Shown here in pieces: positions 1 to 5,140 of a DNA stretch of 5,876 nucleotides; position 1 is the first letter of the stretch, and the number at the start of each line of letters is the position of its first letter. The position numbers and the translations under genes were made by a program. This DNA is from Oscillibacter sp. GTDB lineage: Bacteria; Bacillota; Clostridia; Oscillospirales; Oscillospiraceae. The notes beneath the pieces were generated by a model. The model had not been told where the DNA came from. It saw only the letters and a program-made list of their open reading frames with translations, and searched no databases. The DNA lies in contig JAKSQE010000086.1 in the NCBI GenBank assembly GCA_024404295.1, forward strand, positions 1 through 5,876, written 5' to 3'.

Positions 1-23
1 GGATTTCTTCTTTTTCTCCACCA

Positions 24-32
24 TGATATACT
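24..32 (+). promoter_or_regulatory. Extended -10 promoter of the pur operon
   Basis: Bases 24-32 read TGATATACT, which fits the extended -10 pattern TGnTATAAT with one mismatch. No good -35 hexamer is visible 16-18 bases upstream, where the sequence is pyrimidine-rich (about 4-20); extended -10 promoters often tolerate this. Transcription would start near 39-41, a few bases before the first helix of the leader RNA at 43. That placement supports the call. It is inferred from motif and position only. Confidence 0.6.
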
Positions 33-42
33 TTGGGTAAGT

Positions 43-133
43 AAATCTCTCTGTGACTGACGGAAATTGTGGGACACCACGGGGGAGCGGAGAGAGGATT
101 TCTGATTTCATCAGATGCCGACCGTCTGGGCAT
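43..133 (+). ncRNA. ZTP (pfl-motif) riboswitch aptamer
   Basis: The leader matches the ZTP/ZMP-sensing pfl RNA in sequence and fold. P1 pairs AAATCTCTCT (43-52) with AGAGAGGATTT (91-101), leaving one bulged G at 97. The conserved string GTGACTGA follows P1 at 53-60. P2 is GTGG (69-72) with CCAC (77-80), closed by GACA. The conserved GGGGGAGCG lies at 81-89. A variable linker hairpin, TCTGAT/ATCAGA, spans 101-115. P3 pairs ATGCC (115-119) with GGCAT (129-133), and its loop CCGTC (122-126) can pair with GACGG (59-63) as the class-defining pseudoknot. The 3' signature CCGTCTGGGC (122-131) corresponds to the usual CCGCCTGGGC. The class senses 5-aminoimidazole-4-carboxamide ribotides, which build up when 10-formyl-THF is limiting. 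Placement before purE in a purine operon fits. The identification is by eye, without a covariance-model search. Confidence 0.9.
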
Positions 134-174
134 TCCGACTTCTTAGGGAGTTGGAGCGCCCGGCTTTATTTTTC
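126..174 (+). terminator. Intrinsic terminator, riboswitch expression platform
   Basis: A long hairpin pairs 126-142 with 147-163 around a TTAG loop (143-146). Only A132/C157 is mismatched, with a few G-U pairs. The stem is followed by CTTTATTTTTC (164-174), a U-rich release tract. The 5' arm starts inside the aptamer: bases 126-133 form P3 and one pseudoknot position in the ligand-bound fold. Aptamer and terminator are therefore mutually exclusive. This predicts transcription read-through when ZTP is bound and termination when it is not, the usual arrangement for this class. The direction of control is inferred from pairing. Confidence 0.88.
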
Positions 175-183
175 AAAGGAGGT
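175..183 (+). promoter_or_regulatory. Ribosome binding site of purE
   Basis: AAAGGAGGT is a near-perfect Shine-Dalgarno sequence, eight bases before the ATG at 192. It starts immediately after the terminator U-tract and is not part of the terminator stem. Control of this operon therefore looks transcriptional rather than by hiding the ribosome site. Confidence 0.9.
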
Positions 184-191
184 ACCCCCCA

Positions 192-683
192 ATGAACAAG
201 GTTGGAGTTGTAATGGGAAGCACCAGCGATTTACCTGTTGTGGAAAAAGCGATCAATGTTTTAAAGGAATATGGCGTACCCTGTGAAGTGCGTGTATTAT
301 CCGCTCACCGCTGTCCGAATGAAGCGAGGGAATTTGCTGCGTCGGCTCGGGAGAGCGGTTTTTCTGTCCTGATTGCGGCTGCCGGTATGGCGGCGCATTT
401 GGCAGGCGCGCTGGCTGCCAACACGACGTTGCCGGTCATCGGCATTCCCTGCAAGAGCGCAAACCTTGACGGTATGGACGCACTGCTGGCAACTGTCCAG
501 ATGCCCTCCGGCATTCCTGTGGCCACTGTGGCGGTGGACGGCGCCAAGAATGCAGCGCTGCTGGCCATTGAAATGATGGCCATTACGGACAAAGACTTGG
601 CTGACAAGCTGGCAGCTCAGCGTGCAAAGGACACCGCTGCAGTGTTGAAAGCCGATGCGGAATTGATGGCAAAGTATCAGTAA
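192..683 (+). CDS. purE: N5-carboxyaminoimidazole ribonucleotide mutase, class I PurE
   Basis: This 163-residue cytoplasmic enzyme converts N5-CAIR to CAIR in de novo purine synthesis. The length is normal for class I PurE. The N-terminal nucleotide-binding motif GSTSD is at 9-13, and SAHR with the catalytic His39 is at 37-40. AGMAAHLAG (64-72) corresponds to the AGGAAHLPG loop of E. coli PurE. QMPSGIPVATVA (103-114) and the Ala-rich AKNAALLA helix follow as expected. The ATG at 192 is fixed by the strong ribosome site at 175-183 and by the first strand (KVGVVMGS). It is the first gene after the riboswitch terminator and so the first to be switched. The mutase normally works with PurK, which is not in this window. 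Class II PurE, which uses CO2 directly, has a different AGRSNALSG-like loop, so class I is favoured. The 38-base gap to purC holds no terminator. Confidence 0.95.
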   Translation: MNKVGVVMGSTSDLPVVEKAINVLKEYGVPCEVRVLSAHRCPNEAREFAASARESGFSVLIAAAGMAAHLAGALAANTTLPVIGIPCKSANLDGMDALLATVQMPSGIPVATVAVDGAKNAALLAIEMMAITDKDLADKLAAQRAKDTAAVLKADAELMAKYQ

Positions 684-721
684 AATAATCGAACAAATCA
701 TTTTTATTGGAGGATTGAAAC

Positions 722-1402
722 ATGGAACTCGTTTATACGGGCAAGACGAAAAACGTCTTTGCTCTGGAAAATGGTAATTATCTGCTGAAATTTAAAGATG
801 ACTGTACCGGCAAAGACGGTGTGTTCGATCCCGGCGAGAACTCTGTTGGCTTGACCATCGAGGGCGTGGGCGATGTGAACCTTCGTATGTCCATTTACTT
901 CTTCGAGAAGATCAATGCCGCCGGGATTCCTACCCACTATGTTTCCGCCGATTTGGGCGAGACTACCATGGAAGTAAAGCCTGCTAAGGTTTTCGGAAAG
1001 GGCCTGGAAGTTATCTGCCGTCACAAGGCTGTGGGTTCCTTCTTCCGCCGCTATGGCCAGTACATCGAGGAGGGCGCAGATCTGCCTGCATATGTGGAAA
1101 TGACCTTTAAGAACGATGCTCTGGGCGATCCTCTGGTGACCAAGGACGGTCTGGTAACGCTGGGCGTGATGACCGAGAAGCAGTATGACGACATCAAGGC
1201 TGAGACGCAGCAGATCACGCAGATCGTTGCGGATGATCTGAAGGCGAAGGGTCTGGATCTGGACGATATCAAGTTTGAGTTCGGCTATGATGCCAGCGGC
1301 GATGTCATGCTGATCGACGAGATCGCTTCCGGTAATATGCGCGTTTATAAAGACGGTCAGTACATTGATCCCATGACCCTGTCCGAGCTGTTCTTTGCAT
1401 AA
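722..1402 (+). CDS. purC: SAICAR synthetase (PurC), divergent type
   Basis: Phosphoribosylaminoimidazole-succinocarboxamide synthase joins CAIR and aspartate using ATP. The protein has 226 residues. The N-terminal ATP-binding segment is visible as YTGKTKNVF (5-13) and FKDDCTGKDG (24-33). The central signature is LEVICRHKAVGS (95-106), equivalent to the E. coli string VECVVRNRAAGS. KNDALGDPLV (130-139) matches the E. coli KNDAMHDPMV. IKFEFG (183-188) precedes the acidic loop DEIASGNMR (199-207). In E. coli this loop reads DEFSPDGSR, so the SPD triplet is replaced here. The protein also ends about 20 residues after the loop and lacks the usual C-terminal helix region. The ATG at 722 lies eight bases after GGAGG (709-713). 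The stop is four bases before the next start codon. Gene order and overall motifs make PurC firm; the subtype differs from the textbook enzyme. Confidence 0.93.
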   Translation: MELVYTGKTKNVFALENGNYLLKFKDDCTGKDGVFDPGENSVGLTIEGVGDVNLRMSIYFFEKINAAGIPTHYVSADLGETTMEVKPAKVFGKGLEVICRHKAVGSFFRRYGQYIEEGADLPAYVEMTFKNDALGDPLVTKDGLVTLGVMTEKQYDDIKAETQQITQIVADDLKAKGLDLDDIKFEFGYDASGDVMLIDEIASGNMRVYKDGQYIDPMTLSELFFA

Positions 1403-1406
1403 AGAT

Positions 1407-2831
1407 ATGGGTGGTTTTTTTGGTGCGGTTTCACACCGCGATACAGTTTTAGATATCTTTTTTGGAACAGACTATCATTCCCATCTGGGTACTGCCCGGG
1501 CAGGAATGGTGGTTCATGATGCGAATGAAGGTTTCAAAAGACAGATCCATAGCATTGAGAACACTCCCTTCCGTACGAAGTTTGAGGGTGATCTCCACAA
1601 GTTCCGCGGCAACAGCGGAATCGGCTGCATCAGCGACAGTGACCCTCAGCCGCTGCTGGTTCGCTCCCGTATGGGCGTGTATGCCATCGCAACGGTCGGC
1701 GTCATAAACAATGCAGAAAAGTTGGTGGACCATTTCTTCAGCGATTCGGGTCATCAGTTTATGGCCATGAGCAGCGGTAAGGTGAATTGCTCGGAGTTAG
1801 TAGCGGCGCTGATCAATCAGCAACAGGATCTGGTGTCCGGCATTCTCCATGCGCAGATGCTCATTGAAGGCTCTATGACCATCTTGATCCTGACGGAGCA
1901 GGGTGAGATCATTGCTGCCCGAGACCGCATGGGCCGTTTGCCGGTACTGGTGGGTAAGGACGAGGATGGCTATTGCGTGTCCTTTGAATCCTTTGCCTAT
2001 CATAAACTGGGCTATCAGGATGCGTATGAACTGGGATCCAGAGAGATTGTCCGTATCACTGCTGACGGCATTGAAACCCTTTCTCCGGCCAGCGATGAGA
2101 TGAAGATCTGTGCATTCCTGTGGACCTATTACGGCTATCCCAACTCCAATTACGAAGGCAAGAATGTGGAAGTTATGCGTTACCGCAATGGCAGCATCAT
2201 GGCTCGTGATGAGGCTCAAAACGGTACATTGCCCGATGTGGATTACGTGGCGGGCGTGCCGGACTCCGGTGTGCCGCATGCTATCGGCTATGCCAATGAG
2301 AGCGGTCGTCAGTTTGCCCGTCCCTTCGTGAAATACACCCCCACTTGGCCGCGTTCTTTTATGCCTTCCAATCAGCAGGTGCGTAACCAGGTGGCAAAGA
2401 TGAAGCAGATTCCTGTGCCGGAGCTGATCGAGGGCAAGAAGCTGCTGTTTGTGGACGACTCTATTGTTCGTGGTACGCAGTTGCGGGAAACCGTGGAATT
2501 CCTGTATGAGTCCGGTGCAAAGGAAGTGCATATGCGTTCCGCTTGCCCGCCCATTATGTATAGCTGCAAATATCTGAATTTCTCCCGAGGGAATTCCGAT
2601 ATGGATCTGATTGCTCGCCGTGTGGTTCAGGAGTTGGAAGGCGATGAGGGCCAGAAGCACCTGGAGGAATACGCGGATTGCAATACGCAGCGTGGCAAAT
2701 GTTTGCTTCGTTCCATCTGCGAGAAGTTCGGCTTTGATTCTCTGGGCTACCAGTCTTTGGACGGACTGATAGAGGCCATTGGAATTGACCGTGAAAAGAT
2801 CTGTACGTACTGCTGGAACGGAAAAGAATAA
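1407..2831 (+). CDS. PurF-like amidophosphoribosyltransferase lacking the glutaminase nucleophile
   Basis: The family makes 5-phosphoribosylamine from PRPP and the ammonia nitrogen of glutamine, the committed purine step. This protein has 474 residues and a full-length two-domain layout: an Ntn-type glutaminase fold (about 1-230) and a phosphoribosyltransferase domain (about 231-474). The transferase half looks active: GVPDSGVPHAIGYA (283-296), PRSFMPSNQQVR flexible loop (315-326) and the PRPP loop VDDSIVRGT (349-357). Cys235, Cys387, Cys466 and Cys469 align with the four 4Fe-4S ligands of Bacillus PurF. The glutaminase half is gutted: it starts MGGFFG rather than MCGIFG, HRGQ reads HLGT (26-29), the glutamine-binding HVRY is gone (near 74-77), the oxyanion Asn-Gly is Val97-Gly98, and SDSE reads NCSE (127-130). 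Ammonia-dependent synthesis or a separate glutaminase partner is inferred. ATG 1407 is chosen because the conserved N-terminus begins there; a TTG at 1395 adds only four residues. No clear ribosome site is seen, suggesting coupling to purC. Confidence 0.88.
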   Translation: MGGFFGAVSHRDTVLDIFFGTDYHSHLGTARAGMVVHDANEGFKRQIHSIENTPFRTKFEGDLHKFRGNSGIGCISDSDPQPLLVRSRMGVYAIATVGVINNAEKLVDHFFSDSGHQFMAMSSGKVNCSELVAALINQQQDLVSGILHAQMLIEGSMTILILTEQGEIIAARDRMGRLPVLVGKDEDGYCVSFESFAYHKLGYQDAYELGSREIVRITADGIETLSPASDEMKICAFLWTYYGYPNSNYEGKNVEVMRYRNGSIMARDEAQNGTLPDVDYVAGVPDSGVPHAIGYANESGRQFARPFVKYTPTWPRSFMPSNQQVRNQVAKMKQIPVPELIEGKKLLFVDDSIVRGTQLRETVEFLYESGAKEVHMRSACPPIMYSCKYLNFSRGNSDMDLIARRVVQELEGDEGQKHLEEYADCNTQRGKCLLRSICEKFGFDSLGYQSLDGLIEAIGIDREKICTYCWNGKE

Positions 2832-2849
2832 CGAGGAGGAATTCATCTG

Positions 2850-3887
2850 ATGAGCAACTCTTATTCCGCATCTTACGCTGCAGCCGGTGTGAATATCGAG
2901 GCCGGTTACGAAGGCGTAAAACTGATGAAAAAGCACGTAGAGCGCACCATGATTCCCGGTGTGGTCTCTGATCTGGGCGGCTTTGGCGGCCTGTTTGCCC
3001 CCGATATGACCGGTATGAAGGAGCCTGTTCTGGTCTCCGGTACCGATGGCGTGGGCACCAAGCAGCGCATTGCCCAACTGATGAACAAGCACGATACCGT
3101 GGGCATCGACTGCGTGGCCATGTGCGTCAACGATATCATCTGCTGCGGCGCAAAGCCCATCTTCTTCCTGGATTACATCGCCATCGGCAGAAACGAGGCC
3201 GAGAAGGTGGCCGAGCTGGTTTCCGGTGTGGCTGAGGGCTGTGTGCAGGCCGGCTGTGCTCTGATCGGCGGTGAGACCGCTGAGCACCCCGGCACCATGT
3301 CTGCCGATGATTACGATCTGGCAGGTTTTTCTGTGGGTATCGTGGACAAGGCCAAGGTCATCGACCACAACAAGATGTCCGAGGGCGATGTGATCCTGGC
3401 TCTGCCTTCCAGCGGCATCCATTCCAATGGCTATTCTCTGGTTCGCAAGGTGTTCGATGTGGAGCATTGCGATCTGGGCAAGGTCTATGATGAACTGGGT
3501 CAGTCTCTGGGCGAGACGCTGCTGACTCCCACCAAGATCTATGTCAAGCCTGTATTGGCTGCCATTACCGCCGCTGATATCCGCGGCATCAGCCACATTA
3601 CCGGCGGTGGTTTCTATGAGAATATTCCCCGTGCCATCCCCAACGGCTTGTGCGCGAAGATCGAAAAGGCAGCCGTGAAGACGCCTGCGATCTTCCATCT
3701 GATTCAAAAGCTGGGCGACATTGATGAGCACGATATGTTCAATACCTTCAACATGGGCGTCGGCATGGCTGTGACTGTCAGCCGTGATACCGCTGACGCC
3801 GCACTGGCAGCTTTGAAAGCTCAGGGCGTGGACGCCTATGTGCTGGGCGAAGTCGTTGCCGGCGAGGATAAAGTCGTTTTGTGCTGA
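2850..3887 (+). CDS. purM: AIR synthetase (phosphoribosylformylglycinamidine cyclo-ligase)
   Basis: PurM closes the imidazole ring: FGAM plus ATP gives AIR. It is a soluble, normally dimeric member of the PurM/PurL/SelD/HypE ATP-binding superfamily. The 345-residue length is standard. Motifs occur in the expected order: YAAAGVNIEAG (9-19), the ATP-binding GTDGVGTK (64-71), VNDIICCGAKPIFFLDY (93-109), GCALIGGETAEHPG (135-148), SSGIHSNGYSLVRK (187-200), HITGGGFYENIPR (249-261) and FNMGVGM (300-306). Nothing essential appears missing. The ATG at 2850 follows a strong GAGGAGGA ribosome site (2833-2840) in the 18-base gap after the PurF-like gene. The stop codon shares its last base with the purN start, so the two genes are probably translationally coupled. 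Confidence 0.97.
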   Translation: MSNSYSASYAAAGVNIEAGYEGVKLMKKHVERTMIPGVVSDLGGFGGLFAPDMTGMKEPVLVSGTDGVGTKQRIAQLMNKHDTVGIDCVAMCVNDIICCGAKPIFFLDYIAIGRNEAEKVAELVSGVAEGCVQAGCALIGGETAEHPGTMSADDYDLAGFSVGIVDKAKVIDHNKMSEGDVILALPSSGIHSNGYSLVRKVFDVEHCDLGKVYDELGQSLGETLLTPTKIYVKPVLAAITAADIRGISHITGGGFYENIPRAIPNGLCAKIEKAAVKTPAIFHLIQKLGDIDEHDMFNTFNMGVGMAVTVSRDTADAALAALKAQGVDAYVLGEVVAGEDKVVLC

Positions 3888-4504
3888 TGGAACAGAGAAC
3901 GAAAATTGCCGTTCTGGTTTCCGGCGGCGGCACGAATCTGCAGGCTTTGCTGGATGCACAGGCAGGAGGAAAGATGCCCCACGGCGAGATCAAGGTGGTC
4001 ATCTCCTCCAAGGCCGGTGTCTACGCATTGGAGCGTGCGAAGAATTTTGATGTTCCCGGTTATGTGGTCTCCCGCAAGGAGCTTGGCTCTCAAGAGGCAT
4101 TCGAGCAGGGCATCAGCGCTCTGCTGGAGCAGTACCACATCGATATGATCGTTCTTGCTGGTTTTATGAGCATTCTCAGCTCCGATTTTCCCGCCCGCTG
4201 GCCCAAGCGCATCCTGAACATCCATCCTGCGTTGATCCCTTCCTTCTGCGGCAAGGGTATGTATGGTCTGAAAGTCCATGAGGCTGCACTTGCTAAGGGC
4301 GTAAAGGTGACTGGCGCAACTGTTCATTTTGTCAATGAAATTCCCGACGGGGGCGAGATCTTGCTGCAGAAGGCAGTAGAAATTCTCCCCGGCGACACGG
4401 CAGAGGTACTGCAGCACCGTGTGATGGAGCAGGCTGAGTGGCTGCTGCTCCCGCAGGCTGCCGAGATGGTGGCACAACAGATTATGAAAGAAAAGGAGAA
4501 CTGA
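3887..4504 (+). CDS. purN: GAR transformylase, 10-formyl-THF dependent
   Basis: Phosphoribosylglycinamide formyltransferase transfers a formyl group from 10-formyl-tetrahydrofolate to GAR. The protein has 205 residues, normal for PurN. It opens with the Rossmann-like VLVSGGGTNLQAL (9-21). LAGFMSIL (90-97) precedes the catalytic segment ILNIHPALIPSF (109-120). Asn111, His113 and Asp154 (in IPDGGEILLQ) align with the catalytic Asn106, His108 and Asp144 of E. coli PurN. After IPSF, the sequence CGKGMYGLKVHEAAL is a few residues longer than the E. coli PGLHTHRQAL loop. The start at 3887 lies in TGATG, overlapping the purM stop by one base. A GTG six bases upstream would add only two residues, and neither has a good ribosome site, so coupling to purM is likely. 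It is one of two folate-dependent enzymes in this operon. Confidence 0.95.
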   Translation: MEQRTKIAVLVSGGGTNLQALLDAQAGGKMPHGEIKVVISSKAGVYALERAKNFDVPGYVVSRKELGSQEAFEQGISALLEQYHIDMIVLAGFMSILSSDFPARWPKRILNIHPALIPSFCGKGMYGLKVHEAALAKGVKVTGATVHFVNEIPDGGEILLQKAVEILPGDTAEVLQHRVMEQAEWLLLPQAAEMVAQQIMKEKEN

Positions 4505-4507
4505 CCG

Positions 4508-5137
4508 ATGAATCTGGTTGATTTTCTGAAAGAGACTTCTTACCCCGGACGTGGTATCGTGGTGGGGAAAGATCGTGTATATTATTGGATCATGGGTCGC
4601 AGCGAGAGCAGCCGCCACCGGGTCTTTACACTCACGGATGACGGTATCCGCACCGAGGCTTACGATCCCTCCAAGCTGGCTGATCCCAGCCTGATCATCT
4701 ATCATCCCGTCCGTACCATGGGTGACGATCTGGTGGTCACCAACGGCGATCAGACCGACACCGTTGTGGAGTACGGCGACTTCCGCAAGGGTCTGATGAC
4801 CCGCGAGTACGAGCCCGACGATCCCAACTGGACGCCTCGTATTTCTGCCATCTGCCACAAGGATGGCTCCTTTGAGATCTCCATTCTAAAGTATAATAAC
4901 GGCCGCTGTCTGCGGGAGTTCTTCTGCTACGAGGGCTGCGACGAGGGCAAGGGCTACTTCATCAGCACTTATCAGGGTGACGGTTCTCCGCTGCCTACCT
5001 TCGCCGGTGAACCCAAGGAAGTGGAGATGGCTGAACCCGAAGAGATCTGGGCTGCCCTGAACAATGACAACAAGGTGTCTCTGTACACCAATGTGAACGG
5101 CGAAGTGAAGCTGTTTAATAAACATCTGGGGGATTGA
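4508..5137 (+). CDS. IMP cyclohydrolase, archaeal PurO-like family
   Basis: I assign this 209-residue protein to the PurO-like IMP cyclohydrolase family, which converts FAICAR to IMP, the last step of the pathway. It is unrelated to the MGS-like cyclohydrolase domain of PurH. The family pattern is seen in YPGRGIVVGK (12-21), GRSESSRHRVF (30-40), VVTNGDQTDTVVE (76-88), EPDDPNWTPRISA (102-114) and FISTYQGDGSPLPTFAGEP (151-169). Archaeal PurO has comparable length and similar GR...RSFPNR, SNGSHTDT, NTPRIA and YISTY segments. There is no signal peptide or membrane segment. The ATG at 4508 is three bases after the purN stop, with AAGGAG (4493-4498) nine bases upstream. Its position between purN and a transformylase without a cyclohydrolase domain strongly supports the role. 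The symbol purO would fit, but a database check would settle the subfamily. Confidence 0.88.
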   Translation: MNLVDFLKETSYPGRGIVVGKDRVYYWIMGRSESSRHRVFTLTDDGIRTEAYDPSKLADPSLIIYHPVRTMGDDLVVTNGDQTDTVVEYGDFRKGLMTREYEPDDPNWTPRISAICHKDGSFEISILKYNNGRCLREFFCYEGCDEGKGYFISTYQGDGSPLPTFAGEPKEVEMAEPEEIWAALNNDNKVSLYTNVNGEVKLFNKHLGD

Positions 5138-5140
5138 GCC

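Noticed and set aside
43..174. Leader as a purine (guanine) or THF riboswitch, or a PurR-type operator
   Set aside because: I do not see the three-way-junction loop pairing of the purine class or the THF core. The GTGACTGA, GGGGAGCG and CCGTCTGGGC strings with the loop pairing fit the ZTP class much better.
53..286. Short + strand open frame beginning in the leader
   Set aside because: It runs through the riboswitch core, the terminator and the start of purE in another frame. The structured RNA explains the sequence conservation, and no ribosome site precedes it.
684..721. Possible terminator or internal promoter in the purE-purC gap
   Set aside because: The 38 bases are AT-rich with a TTTTT run but no stem before it. 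Only the GGAGG ribosome site is supported.
1395..1406. TTG start for the PurF-like gene, giving four extra residues
   Set aside because: It lies inside the purC coding region without a ribosome site, and the family N-terminus begins at the Met of MGGFFG at 1407.
1407..1424. The missing Cys in the PurF-like protein as a sequencing error or pseudogene
   Set aside because: The frame is intact over 474 codons, the transferase motifs are complete, and several independent glutaminase residues are changed as well. One base error would not explain this.
3881..3886. GTG start for purN, giving two extra residues
   Set aside because: The ATG at 3887 forms a TGATG overlap with the purM stop, a common coupled start. 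There is no evidence favouring the GTG.
1797..3959. A 720-codon open frame on the minus strand
   Set aside because: It lies opposite purF and purM, which have full family motifs. Avoidance of TTA, CTA and TCA codons in the real genes leaves the reverse frame open. Its translation is His/Gln/Ala-rich with no recognisable motif, and no minus-strand operon logic exists.
3836..4858. Minus-strand open frame across purN and the cyclohydrolase
   Set aside because: It spans the junction of two well-supported + strand genes, shows no family motif, and is explained by codon bias as above. The minus-strand frame at 4886-5710 is rejected for the same reason.
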